64,000 nt of DNA, from the NCBI GenBank assembly GCA_008360975.2, contig CM039180.1:11003122-11067121 (forward strand). Direction: 5' to 3'. The stretch is from Lichenostomus cassidix. Lineage: Eukaryota; Chordata; Aves; Passeriformes; Meliphagidae. The translations under genes and the position numbers were made by a program. Below are positions 1 to 13,294 of this stretch, in pieces. The notes under the pieces were generated by a model. The model was not told where the DNA came from. It saw only the letters and a list, made by a program, of their open reading frames with translations, and ran no database searches. Each line of letters opens with the position of its first letter. The stretch's first letter is position 1.

Positions 1-3000
1 AGGGAGCCATAAAGACCAGAGAATAACTGAGGAAACAAAAAAAAGGGCACATGGAGTAAAAAGAAGCAGAGAATTGAAAAGGTGGATTCTGGTGAGGCAT
101 GTGTGGCACCAATGATGCAAAAATACAGAATGGAGCAGTATGTGCAGGAGAGGACAAGAAAAGTGAAAGCAACATAGATTAAGGGAACAAGAGAAAAAGT
201 GGAATAAAAGAGCAACAGAAAGATGAAAAAAAAATTATAAGATTTGAAATAAGATGAAATTGAGCTTTAAGTGGCTAAATGGGGAATTAAAGAAATAAGG
301 AAATATAATCCAGAGCTGGGGTAAACTGCTGTCTTTAGCAGTTGATTCCTAATAAACTTTGAATGTTGCATGTAAGTTTTCTCAAATAACACGTTAATCT
401 GGTGGCACTTATATCATTTAACCTTGTAAAAGTTGCTGCTTTCAGGGAACACTTACCACAAAAGTAATTTACTGGACAACCCCAGCAATTTTGAGTTTTA
501 ATATATAAAAAGCTCCACGCAATTAATGTAACTTCTCTGTTAAGTGCTTGCTAATAAAAATCTCTCTTAAAATACTGTTTCTAGGATTATGCCCCCTGTA
601 GTTTTTAAAATATCCCAGAACTGGTAGAGTTCCCACAACTCCCCTCAAGCAATTATTTCACAATTTAAGAAAGCTGTGAAGATAACTTCTGAGCTCAGCT
701 GTGGTCTTTGTCTTTCATTCAGTTAATTGCACAGACATGGGCTAATGAGAAACAACTCATTCAGTATTAGCTTTTGTCCCTTGGAAAACTGTTTCCAAGT
801 CCCTTCTTGAGCTGTTGTTTAGCTGAATTGCAGATGTATTTGAAACTACTTTCTTAGCTCTTTCTTTCATTTCACAGGTCATCGTGTAGCTCTCCTGTGG
901 TTCTATTCTGGACTCTCTGCAGTTTTTCCTTCCTTCCCCTTCACTCTGCAAAATTGAGAGTCTTGAGTTTATGTGGGTGCCATGGGGTGTTACAATTACT
1001 GTTGTATCTTTATATTCATTGTGTCTAACATATTTAACATGAAGGTCAGAATGAAGCACAAGTAATCAAAGTGTGATCAGATCTGGGGTGATTGTGGGGT
1101 TTTTTTGTTAGTAAGGTGTTGAATAGTTTTGGTTTTTTTTCTTTTTTATTTTTTTTCTCAATCTCTGGCACAATGGATGCATTTCCCCCACCACCACCCT
1201 GAAGAAAACCCAAACAAAGTGCTTTATGGTAGCCCTGCCGAAATGGAGGACACAGCCCCCAGATTTGTTCCCATAGCTCTCCAGTGCTTGCAGCCAAGGG
1301 AAAACCAGAGGGGTCTCACAGCAAGCCCTGTGCTGCTCCAGTGCTTCCTCCAGCCTGGATGTGAGCAAAGGTTGCACCCTGCCAATGGCTTCTTTAAGCA
1401 TCCCCATGTGGAATCTGCTTGGGAGCAGCATCAGCCAGCCCAGAGGCTGGATGTGCCCAGGCCTGGCAGACTGTGGAGGGAGAGGGGACATGTGGGTCCC
1501 CTGGATCCCCAGGATCTGGCAGCTCCTCAGCCCTCTGCTTCCAGGCCAGAGCACATGGTCAGGGAGGGACTGAGGCAGAAATGAGGCAGAAGGCAAGCTT
1601 GATCTGTCAATCAAGAGCTTAATTTTTAAAAAGGCAGTGAACAAGTATTACCTATTCATTCATCAGTCCAGATTTCTTATATTTCTTTCATGTCTCACTC
1701 CAATTTTATCTTGTCCAGGTTCAAAAGTCCCATTGTACATAGTCCTCTGCTATAATATTTCCTATTTTGCTTCAGTTTGGGTTACTGTGCCTAATGGCCT
1801 TTGCATTCATTCCATCAGTAGTTTGTAACAGTCGATATGGTCATTGAGTTTCTTTCTGTGAAACTCTGGCCTTGAGATCTCATTCCTCTGTGGTGATAAC
1901 TATTTCAAACCCAACCACAGCATACAATTTTTTTCATTACATATATCACTTCATTTTAATTTATATTTCATTTTGTCATTTCTTCCACTCAGTGCCTTGA
2001 AGCTCTTCTGCAGCATATCGAGTTGGCCTTTGTCTTTACTCTGTGGAATTGTTTATATATTCCCTCGCATTTGCTGCTGCACTGTTCATTCCCTCATCCA
2101 GCTAGAACTTGCCCTTTTCCTGATTTTTTTTTCTTTTCTTTTTTGCTGTTTCAGCATCAAATATGCGAGAGAAAAAATTGAGATGTCTCTTAGTCTTGAA
2201 GAAGTTTCCTAAAGCTTCATGCAAATTTGACTCAAGCCTGTGGGTAAACCTTAACAGCTCTAGAAATAGCAGCTTTACCTTCTCCTATCACTGACAGCCT
2301 ATTCCACCTGCCCACCAAAGATAAACTCTCTGCCTAAAGGAGGCACAGCAAAGAAAAGAGCAGATACTGCAGAGGCATTTAGCAGAAGAGGTATTCACAT
2401 CAGAAAGCACAGAAGAGGCAGGTGCCACAAACTCACAGGCAGAGGTACAGAGGGCTGGGGAAAGGGCAGCCAGGATAACAGCAGAGCAGTCAGATGTGGT
2501 TTCTCCTCCAGCCTTTGCTGAGCCAACAGTGATTTCAGTTTTTGGTGTTTCTTTGCAAGGTTTTGAAGAACTCAGAGGCTGCAGATGCCCTGGCTTTTTG
2601 CTGAACTGTGGTGATGGTAGTTAACACTCCAAGGAATAGCAAGTGTTTCTAACATGTTACTGCAGGTGAACTGATAGTTTATACATCAGTGTCTGTAAAT
2701 TCATTGCCCAGGCCTTGATACTTTCAGAGCAAGTTATTAAAGGTGTGGAAAACAGTTTAAGTTTGACTGTTTAAAACCACTTGAAAAATATGACTAATGC
2801 ATTCACTTACCATTTTATGTCATGATGTTTGCGCTATCTTTTTCCCCACTTCCAGACTTCAGGTACAGCTCACTAAACACACCTGTGGCCATAAAACTCC
2901 AAATTATTTTGTGATTCAAAATGTATCTCTCTGGGATTAAACTAGTTCTCATGCCCTACAGGGTTTGTTTTTATTAACAAAATACCCAAAAATGTGCTTT

Positions 3001-3305
3001 TTAAAGAAATATTAGAAGGAGCTCTGCTGTTTCCAGCTTGCTCACCAAAAGGATATTGTGTACTGTGAGGAATGAAAGCAATTGAATTCACTGGAGTCAG
3101 AAATTTTCATATGCCTGTTTCTCATTCACAAAGAACAACTGAATATTTCTAGTCCAGGTATTACTTATGTAATTAATTTTTCTAAAGGACCATCAGAAAT
3201 ACTATTTCTGCTGAAGTAAAATACCATTTAAAGCAATGTTTGGTTTGACAGTGAATTTACTGATTAGGCATTTAATTGTTCGCTTTCAGGGTTAGTTCAA
3301 GAAAT
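1..3305. other. unique non-coding DNA, purine-rich left end
   Basis: No gene is supported here. Bases 1 to about 330 are strongly purine-rich on the + strand, with many GA and AAA runs and few pyrimidines. Bases about 1170 to 1600 are GC-richer than their surroundings but contain almost no CpG, so this is not a CpG island. Open frames of 151 codons (+, 1129-1584) and 178 codons (-, 1108-1644) lie opposite each other in that block. They show no domain I recognise, and I treat them as chance frames in stop-poor, GC-richer DNA. The rest is ordinary AT-rich sequence. Confidence 0.6.
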
Positions 3306-3395
3306 ACCATAGAAACATCATACAGTGGTTTGGGTTGGAAGGGACCTTAAAGGTCATCCAGTACCAAACCCCCTTCCTTGGGGAGTTCAGGTCCT
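3306..3395 (-). mobile_element. CR1 LINE 3' tail fragment
   Basis: The + strand shows the reverse complement of the avian CR1 3' end: an ATAGAA-type tail, then TGGTTTGGGTTGGAAGGGAC and a pyrimidine-rich AACCCCC stretch. Only about 90 bases are recognisable before the match fades near 3395, as expected from the severe 5' truncation usual in CR1 copies. It has no coding capacity. The right edge is approximate. Confidence 0.85.
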
Positions 3396-6300
3396 TTTGC
3401 TTCCCAGAATAACAGTTAATTTAATTTAACCAGTAATTTTCTTTAATTACTGTTATTAATTATGTAGCCTGTGCTTATCAGTACAGTTTTGAATAACTCA
3501 GGCTGTATTTAGCTAAATTAAAAAAAAAAATCTAAGTAGGTAAGGACCTGTACCCTTTATCCCAAAGGTAGCCAAACACTGTTTGAACTTGGAATGTGCA
3601 CTATGTAGTGATTTGGCAATTTAAAAAAGGATCTGTCATCAAGTACAGCAGCTGTCCTTTACATATAATTGAAAGTATTGTTATCATGGGAAAACAGTGT
3701 AGAACATATTACTTTCCCATTCAAGGTCTATTCTTTCAGTAAGCTTAAATGTTTTGTTGGTTGTTTTTTTGCTTCCTTTTATTTGTTTGTTTTCCATAAG
3801 CTACTCAAAACAATTCAATCTGAAAAAGAATGCTTAGTAAGTTTAAGCAAAAGAAAAGTACCAGGCTTTCATTTTGGTGGATGCGTCTCATATTCACATC
3901 ACAAAGCCTTAGGATTCCAGCAGATCACAATCTCTTGTTGCTCAAACTATTCTGATAATCTTTCTCTGTCACCTCCAGGAGGTTCAGTTTAACATTGTTG
4001 CTTTCTTCTATTAGAATCTGGACAATCCGAATTCCTCAAATGCTGGCAGTTACTTTTTACTGTTATGAACAATCCTAGAAATATGAAATCCTAGAAATAT
4101 GAAAAAAAATATTATTACAAGATTGATTACGCAAGTTAATAATCTGTGAAAACTTCAGCAGAGCTTGTAAAATAAAACCTGTTAATTAATCCTGTGTACC
4201 TGAACAGATGTATAAGTATTTGAGCTTCTTAACCAAGCCAGCAGTTTAGCATCCACAGTGGACTATTTAATAACATTTGCTTGATGTTATTGCAGATTTT
4301 CCAGTATTTAGTCATTCTTCAAAATTAGTTGTATTTGACTTACTCAATAATGCCTTTAAAACTAGTAAATTCAACTGTACTAATTATATCTTCAGGATCA
4401 AAATCCTGACCTGGTTGCATGTATGTCTTCTAAAACCAGAATAGAGCAAATACCCAGTTTTCCTAACAAAGCCTTTTAACTAGTGTCTGGCAGGACTGCT
4501 GGCAGCAGCCCAAGGAATTCCTAGAACATGCTGTTAAGATTTTGCACCAGGTGACAGCCAGGGAAGGTACCAGAGCCTACAGGTAGCATTTAGCTCCCAG
4601 CAGGCAATTCCCAGCTGTGCTGCTTTGTGTGTCAACCATGAAATGTGTGTTGTCTTTCTGAAGCCTGACTAAGCAGCTTTGGATATTACAAAGGCTCTGC
4701 TGCATGTTTTAATTTGCATAGATTAGTCTTTCTCCTTTTTTATTACATTGACTAATCAGGAGCATATCTTAGCCCAGACATGTTTATAACCTTGTGTGGC
4801 TGTGTTTGGCTACACAGGTAAAATATCCTCCCATTTGCATGATTATTGCATGAAAGCAGTACTCTTAGAAGGCCAAAACACCAATTTAATAGTCCTCCCC
4901 TGCCTCTCTTCATCTTTCCCTTTTTACTTCCAGAACCCAATTGTCCAAATCCTCACCTTCTTCCACTTCTTTGCTTTGGTGAAACCTTTTCATGGCACAG
5001 ACTGAACTGCTTGGCTCAATTCTCATGCTCAAGACCAAGTGGAAATACTGGATGTGGATTTGTCAGGGATGGGCTTTGCTGTGGCTGGAGATGGCACTGC
5101 TCAGCATTTGCCTTTCCCCAGGCTGTGCTGCAAACAGGAGCAATCCAGGTGTGGGGAAGGAGATGAAGCCATGGTGGGAAAAGGGAAAGGTGGAGCAGTA
5201 GTTTACTGCAGAGCAAGTCTTGGGGAAGCTGAGGACAATCTTTTGGGTGTCTGAAAGCCAGCCACTGAGTGGCTTTTGTAGCTGCCTGCAGCTTCTTCAC
5301 AGGCCAGGGGCTGTCAGACAGGAGGAAATACCTCAATGCTGAACTGCTTCTCTATGCTCAGAACATAAAACTGCTCAAAGTAGGAAAATAAACAATTGGT
5401 TTCACATAAAATTCAGTAAAATAACAGGTTCATGTAATTTCATTTCAGGAAACAGAATTGTGTCAAAGTGTTACCAAATCTGCAGAAATACAGTTATAGT
5501 AGTTGACTCACTGAACTTTATGAATGTTGGGTAAATTCTCCAAGAAACATCTGGCTTTTCAATTTTTCTGACAGATGGATAAGAGAATGGCACAAATTCA
5601 GGCCTGAACAGTCTTTCCAAGTTTTCTTTGAGATCTGTATTGGCAGATTTAAGCTTTGGTGTTTCATATCAAGTGTTCTATACCTCTGTAATGAAAACAG
5701 AAGACATTGGCTTAGAGTCTGATAATAAGGAGTTAAGTTTAGAAATAATAAATCAGTCAAAAGAAAAACAAATTTAAGGATGTCACATCTAAACCAATCT
5801 GTCATCTTAGCTTTGTAAGATTTTCATAAAGCATATTGGATAAACTTCCAACAATGAATACTTAACACAGTTCTGAGAGATGAGAAAATGCCATTTGAAA
5901 ATGGGGGAATTTTTTCATCTTCTTTGGAAAATGGGAATTTTTTTCTATATAGATTTTTAATAGAAATAATGTGTGAGTTTAACCTGAACTCAACAAAAAT
6001 ACTTGAAAATGCTTTGGAAAACATTTGGGAAAGTGATGATATTTAAAATTAGGAAATTCCTAAATCTGTGGGAATAGATATGAGATTTTTTTGAAACGTT
6101 GGTTAAAATTAAATGAATTTATTGTAAATGCTGCTTAACTAAGTTACTTAACTTTGAACTTTCTTTTTTCCTTATTTCACCAGAAAATGTAAGACACTCC
6201 CCTTCCCAATGAGTGGTGTCATTACAGCAACTGCCTGAGCAGCAGTGACTCTCTTTAAGTGTTTTGGGGAGACACATCTGTCACAGCCTCAGCTTATCAG

Positions 6301-9300
6301 CCCTAACCCCATTACAAACCAGCATTGGCTGCTTGCTCCCAGTGCTGCTGTAAACAATTCACTTAGTTTTCTTACACAGTCATCTAAACATTGTTCCTAG
6401 CTAAGGAAACAGAGTAAACTGTCTTCACAGATGGATGACTTTGCACTCTGATTTATTCTATCGATTCTGCAAAAGCAGCTGTTTGACTTCAACCAGAGAC
6501 CATGAACTACAGGCCAAGTGGCCATCAGAGAGCAAGGGAGAATGGCTGATGATTTCAGAGGCAGGTAGACTTGTCCTTGTCCTTATGCTACCACAATAAA
6601 AACAGCCAGAATGAGGGGGTTTTGTACTCTCATGTACATTCTTGCTTTTCACATGGGCTTTGACGTTTGTTTCTTTGCTCTGTCAGTCTATTTGATACCA
6701 GTTCCAGTGCTGACACATTCATGCCTTCCAAATTAAAGTATAGGATCATGGAGCCCTCATTTGTTTCAAATCTACTTGTATTTGAAATAACTACAGTGCA
6801 CAGTAGAAGGGTTAACTGCAGAGCAGTGCCATTCCTTGTTTTCCTCTGCTTTTCCTTCTCTGTTGTCCTTTAATATGGGGAGCAAAGTGCACATTTTACT
6901 GGCCTACATCTTTAACTTTGTACACCTATTACCTTTCACAGTGGGATCTCAATTCTAAGTTGAGCATATGTGCACTGCCAAAGTACAAATATTTCCAGTC
7001 ATATTCTACATGAGTGGAAAAGTGTATCACTGTACCATACCAGAACACCCCTTAATAGCTCTCTTAATCATGGTTTCCTGCAAATGTCTCCTAATAGCTA
7101 TAAAGATCCATTCTTTACCCTTAGTTTCACCTACATTCAAAACCTTTCTGCTAGTTTGTGTGGTAAAGTGTCTGAAATTATTATTAATACTTATTCAAAA
7201 GATGGTGTTATGAGAAGCCAAATGTATAATTTTGTATTCATGGCTTTTAACAAAATTTTAATCTATTTTCTGATCTTTCTTAGTCTTAATATTGTACAAA
7301 TCATCCAAGCTTATCTGGAAAACTAATTTTGTGTTACTCCTTGTTCAGAATAGTAAGTCCTAATTTTTTTCTTTGGTATTCATGCAAGTGTAATTTCTTG
7401 TTACCACAATTTTAGGGAGAAAAATGAGAGAGCTGGGGTAATGATTTGTGTCTGGATTTTCCATGCTTCTTGTTTTTTAATTTCCTTAGGATATTGGGAA
7501 TTGTGGGGAACATTATAATGGTAGGGACATGATAGCTTTTTGTTGTTTTTGATTATGTTTAAATTATAGAAATGAAGACAGCTTTTCAAGAGTAGGGAAC
7601 TGTCAGTCCAGGCTGGCAGTCAGTGCTATACTGAAATTCAGACCCATATTATTGTGACAGTAGTAATTTCAAAGTGAATTTATTGAAACTTAGTCACATG
7701 ACTATCGGTTTCTGGTAAGAATTAAGTTCAGTGAATATTTTAACTATTTTGCCATTGACCAATCTGTATGTGTCATCATAAAGTTGAGTATTTACCAAGT
7801 AAGCATACCTAGGCTTGGAAATCTTTTCCACATCCAGAGCCTTGCAGATTATTCCATTTTAAATCACATGAATATGTTGCAGGATCAAGCTCTCAGTTTT
7901 CTGTTTCACTTATAGTTGTAAACCGTGTACTGTTACAAGTAAATCAGAAAATTTAAGGCAACACCTCTTAGGATTGTCTTAAGCTGCTTGTATTTCAAAT
8001 CAGTTGATTTGCACAAACCTGGCTTGCTTCTCTCTTATTCAGCAAAAATTCATGTTTATATTTCCAGAAGAAAACTTCCGTAGGACTGGGAGGTACTTCA
8101 CTATAGTTTAATAGAGAGTGGTTTTTCACAAACTCCTGGTTTTAAGTTGAAGTAATTTGAAATTTTGTTATATAAGGCCACTTTAAGCACCAGCAACACA
8201 GCTGTGCTTCTCTTAGCACATTCAGCATCAAGCATTCTGTGTGATAGCTTTTGTTACATTAATACTGAAAACTGATTTACCTTTGTCAAAATAAATGATA
8301 CAATCATCCCAATAAATAACACAACTAATAAATTAGAGTTTGACAATATTTCCTAGTCGGTGATTCAAAAAAGTAATTTGCTTATGATTCATTCATGTAC
8401 TTGTGTGATGGGCTGTCAAACCACCTGACTCTAAAAATGACTCATTAAAATATAGAATTGTGTCAAATGCATCTCAGTGAATTGCATTTATAAATGTTTT
8501 TGTTCCAGTCTCTCATTTCTGCAATGTGTAAGAGAGATGTTTGCTACCTTGCACGTGGCTGGAAGCTAATCCAATGTCTTGTGTCTTCAGTATTGCCTTG
8601 AATACTGTCAGATCTAACTTTTAGTTCCTTCCTGCTTTTGGCTAACTTTTACAGAGGATGTTGTGGCTAAAGTGTTGATGATATCTCTGGGTTTAATCCC
8701 TTTATTCAGTGGAATTTTGTAAGTCTGTGTTGTGCATTTACTCCTTTTTCTATCACCAACTTTAATCATGACTGTGAGTAATTAGGGGCAGGATGTCAGA
8801 CTAGATTTCCACTTAAAAGGTGTGCCCAGTAATCATGCTGATCTCAGATGATAAAAAAGATTAATTACTGTACTCATCTTGGCTACTGCTAGAGATTCTG
8901 CTAGAAGGAACAGGGAGAAAGAGTGCAAAGCAATTAATTGATTGAACTGTAAATGTTCCACTGCTGGTTCTCTTGTTCCTTTTAATACTTTGGAGTGTTA
9001 TCTTTTCTGAAGCTTTTATGAACTCTTGTGTGTATTTAAGAAGTTTTGAAAAATTACCTAACAAATATAATCTGTGGCACTCAAATCCATTACAGACTTC
9101 TCTCCCCCCAGATTGTGTGAGATTTGTAAAGTGTATTGTAAAGATAATAAAATGGCTACTGGTCTTTTCGCTTCACACCAGATGTGGTATTTTATATGTG
9201 GCAGCAGTTGAGTGCAATTTTACCTGGAAATATAAATCCATAAGCAAATATTAATATAGAAAGCATTTATGGTGATTTATCTACCTTTTTATGAAGAGTA

Positions 9301-11121
9301 AAACAGATGCAAAACATGCCCAGGATTTTGTACATGACTAATTTTATTTGACTAGCATTTCTCCCTTGACATTAAACCCACAACGAACCGCACCACATGC
9401 TGATTTTACAGAGTGCCTGTGGACTAAATGTGTGAGGGATCAGCATGTTTGAAAAGAACCTTTCCTACTCTTCAAGTTCAGCTCTGAGGAATGAAGGTAT
9501 CAGTTTTAGTAGAAGCTGCTCAGAGATGGTGTGGGAAGTGGAGGAAACTGAAGCAATGGTGTGGCTGGCAGTTCAAGCCCATGCAGAAGGGCCCAGCTAA
9601 ATTGCTGCTGCTGCCCAAGGGATGTCTGTGGGGTTTGATGGAGTCACAGTGATGGCTAACTGAGAGTGTGCACAAGTTCCTGGGCAGGGCAGTAGCAGCT
9701 TTCCTTCCTCAGGTAGCAAAACCCTCCCTCCCTCCCAGCCAGCAGCAGTGGGAAGGGATACAGATGTCTTAGTGACCTGACTGAAATTCTCAGCCACTGT
9801 GGTCTGTGGTTCTCTGCACTGCCTCCCCTCATCCTTGGGCTGCTGCTCATGCTTCTTGCATTTCTTGGTGTTAACGTGGCACTCTTTTAACTCAGTTTCT
9901 TAAATAATGTGCAATGCAACCATTTGGTCTTTGTGCAAGTGTTTCTATTCATGAAGGCATAGATTGCTATCATTAATTAATTGTTATAGAATGGCAGATA
10001 AACCCTAACCAAAATTATGCAAGCCAGTGATCCAGCACAAAACCAGAATGTTGTTCTTTCCAATAGTTTTACAGTTCTTACTTTTCTGTTTTATAGAAAG
10101 GAACTAAAGGCAGGGCATGAAGATATATCTTTTTTAATGTCACATAGAAAGACTGTGACAGAATCTGGAATTTAAGGCTTTATTAATCTTAGTCCACTGC
10201 CATAACCAGAACAGCATTTTCTTTCCTTGCAGTAGCTGATATTATTTACTTAGTGTAGCTAAGCTTTCTCGCTTGGTTGGTAAGAAACACTATTAAACCA
10301 TGGTATCAGAATACCATAAATCTGAAACAATTAACATTATATTCACTCAGGCAAAGACTTTCACTTTTTAATATTTAGAGGATGTAAAGGGTATTTATTT
10401 TTGATTTAAAGCAAAAATTTGTGTGCACGTTGTGTGCAAAAACTGTATTTGCTTGTGTTTTGCTTTTTCCCTGAAGGAATGAACCAATTACTCCTCTCAA
10501 ACAGAGCATGACATACTGGAGTAAATGTTAAGAAAAAAAACTAGTCAAAGTTAAAATAAATAGTTATGGTAAAAACAAAACAAAAGCCCTCTTTGAATTC
10601 AAGAAATTTGAAGTGAGACAATAATATGTCAAGAAGAAAATTACAGTAGGAATTTTGCAGTAGTGTTTTATAAATTATGCTGCTCTGCAAGCAAGGATTA
10701 TGTAGATCTTTCTACTCCATTAGGATGCATTCACCTGTGAGATTATGGGGTTCCCTGCAATCTAAATGTGGATATACCCTCCCATAGGTGTCTGAAAGCA
10801 ATTCTGTGGTAGTGCACGGGGAGAGGAAGAAATCTAGGCAAAATTATATTGATTTTTATTACCTGCAATTTATCAGGATAGAAGAAGGAAGAGGAGGTAA
10901 ATTCTGTTTCTGAGGCTTGTATTTACTATGCTTCATGAATGTTTTGCAGAGACTCAAGCCATGTAAGTGCATTTGCTCTTAGCAATTCAAACCCAGCGCT
11001 CAGCTCTGTGAGGTGTTCGGGTGTTGTTGGGTCCAGCAAACCCACCTGGCCCAGCTCATGACCTGGACATGGCAGGGCTTGCTAAACTTTGCACATTGTA
11101 CCTGTGTTTTGTGAACAGTGT
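3396..11121. other. unique AT-rich non-coding DNA
   Basis: About 7.7 kb with no supported gene and no recognised transposon. GC-richer patches lie near 4480-4660, 5020-5330 and 9520-9860. Short frames in them (up to 106 codons) overlap frames on the opposite strand and show no known domain. A small tandem duplication near 4072 is listed separately. No CpG island, RNA gene or long inverted repeat was seen. Confidence 0.55.
4072..4102. repeat. 15-bp tandem duplication
   Basis: The unit ATCCTAGAAATATGA occurs twice back to back and then runs into an A-rich stretch. The copies are identical over the unit. This fits a slippage-type local duplication and no function is implied. Confidence 0.85.
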
Positions 11122-11220
11122 TTATAGAGTCACAGAATGGTTTGGGTTGAAGGAACCTACAAAGGGCCGTCTAGTCCAACCCCCTGCCACAGACAGGGAC
11201 ATCTTCAACTAGACACTGCT
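11122..11220 (-). mobile_element. CR1 LINE 3' tail fragment
   Basis: The + strand reads as the reverse complement of a CR1 3' end: AGAGTCACAGAATGGTTTGG, a purine-rich AAGGAACCTAC segment, CTAGTCCAACCCCCTGCCAC, then a decayed version of the usual GACACCTTCCACTAGACCAG block. About 100 bases remain, so the insertion is strongly 5'-truncated. It is better preserved than the copies at 18875 and 31971, which suggests a younger insertion. It has no coding potential. Confidence 0.9.
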
Positions 11221-13070
11221 GGAAGCTGTAGGATTTCCTTATTCTAATAGTTACATATAAGCTCCATATTCTAATATTCTATATACAGAGTACAGGCTAA
11301 CAGAATCCATTGTTTTAAAGGAAAAAAACTATGCAAAAGTCTTACAGTACCTCTTGTATCCTGCTTTGGAAATAAATGTCCCCTGCTTTTTTTCTAGACC
11401 ATTAACAGATAATGTGTGTGTAATGCATTAGGAAACAGGAAACTTTCACTCTGCAGTTGCTTCACTGGTTACTCTTATCCCTTCTCAAGAATATGTGCTA
11501 ACTTTTACAGTCACATATCTGACTATCTCCTTATTATTATGATCAAGACTTATTCTATGATAGCAGGTGGCAAATTAGTTTTTAACAGTTTTGCCCACCG
11601 AAAAGTAATTATGTCTGTGCCTTTTTAAAGGTTTTGTTTTAAGCTGTTGCTATTCATGCTGCCTTTGTTATTTTCTAGACTTAATACTCCTTTTGTTAAC
11701 TATAATCTGTGATTGCCAGACTGCAGGCAGCCACTTGTTTGGACAAATAGAATGTAGTATTTTTCAAGTAGGTATCCATTAGAAGGGATTTGTCTCTCCC
11801 AGTTTTGTTATTCATAGAATATTAATGAACTTTACCGTTGAATTAAAGTAGAGTTATTGTTGTTCATAACAATCTGTGAATATTTTAAAATTTTATTTTT
11901 CCTCAAAATTATTTAAAATTTTTAAAAAAATCTCAAAACCTGTGTAGTCAGAGTTCATGTGTGTATCTAAAACTCTTATCTGCAAGAGCAGACACACATG
12001 ATGAAAATCAAGATGAAGAATAAAGATTATTTTGATTTTAAAAAATCTAATTTATGACATAATTAGAAATACAGGTAAATACATACAAAATTTACCAAAG
12101 AAGGAAAGCCAAATTCCTCTGGTTGAAAAACATGATTTTCTAAAGTAAAGGAGGTGAAGTCTGAGGTATCTGAGTTAATATCTGTTTACACCAGACTAAG
12201 CCCTCTTGCAGTGAAATTCTCAGATATGTAACTAAAAATTTAACCTTTATATGGCCAACATCCAAGGAATGACACAGTATAAGAGCTTAGCAAAAGAACA
12301 TGAGTCAAACTGTGAAGCTCTGCAATGTGCATTGTGAGTGAGGAAATACTGATGGTTTCTAAAATAGGAAAAAGCTTTTTGTTTTGAAAAAAGCTCCTTT
12401 TTTTTTTCAGAAAATTTTCCACCAAATATCAGTTAAAACTTTTTTATGACTGTGGGTAAATCTAGTTGATGGGGCTGCTGTTAAAAAGATATTTCTTTAT
12501 GTACTGCTGACCTCTATTGGCTTATTCTCACTATATGCTGATGTTGTGGCAATGCTGTTTTCCTCCCTTGGGAATTAAGAGCTTATGTTTGATTTAATTT
12601 AGGGAGTTTTGTAGCAGAATAACAAAAACGTGAGCATATATATGTATTTCTTGTCATGCACAAGTGCACCCATTAAGTTACTTTTCAGTCTCAGGTAAGT
12701 CAATGGAAAAGCCATTATCTTGGAATAGTGATTTGGTAGAGGCTTCTTGTGTCCATGAATTTACAAATATGCTTAAATGGTTTTACTGAGGTGCAGCACT
12801 AGATATACTACGCCATAAAAATGAAAATAAAGACCATAGTTGCAGTTTTCCTTTGCCTCTGTTAGTCAAAAACCACTTTTGTTTTAGAAAGGATAATTTG
12901 GCAAATCATCAGACTGTAGCATAGTCTAATTAGTTTTGAAGCCACAACGTAAAATTTAAATTGGAGAAGATATTTAACTGTGTCAAATATTCTGATCATT
13001 CCCTCATAGAAGTCAATGCCATAATGTTATTTTCTATGCATTTACTCTAATCACTTTTAAAGTCTATTTC
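11221..13070. other. unique AT-rich non-coding DNA
   Basis: No gene or transposon was recognised. Near 11880-11940 there is a very AT-rich stretch of alternating A and T runs. Open frames are at most 70 codons and look like chance frames. Confidence 0.55.
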
Positions 13071-13294
13071 TGGTTGATGAGAAGCTCAGTATGACCTGGA
13101 AATGTGCACTGGCAGCCCAGAAAGCCAAACAGGTCCTGGACTGCATCAACAAAAGTGTGGCCAGTAAGTCAAGGTTTAGATGAGACATTAGGGAGAAATT
13201 CTTTCCAGCGATTGTGGTGAGACACTGGCACAGGTTGTCCAGAGAAGCTCTGGCCGCTCCATCCCTGGAGGTGTCCAAGGCCAGGTTGGACAGA
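13071..13294 (+). mobile_element. CR1 LINE ORF2 3' part with internal deletion
   Basis: Read on the + strand, bases 13071 to about 13170 encode a decayed CR1 ORF2 C-terminal region (residues like VDEKLSMTW, then CALAAQKAKQVLDCINKSVA). From about 13175 the sequence jumps to a segment some 300 bases further along the family consensus (residues like REKFFPAIVVRHWHRLSREA), ending near GCCAGGTTGGACAGA. The intervening ORF2 part is missing and so is the 3' tail, so the copy is broken at both ends and internally. It is a dead fossil. The deletion size is estimated from memory of the consensus. Confidence 0.88.

Noticed and set aside
1108..1644. Overlapping 178-codon (-) and 151-codon (+) open frames
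   Set aside because: They are opposite each other in a GC-richer, CpG-poor block, with no domain, no promoter-like sequence and no convincing splice sites. Overlapping frames of similar length on both strands argue for chance.
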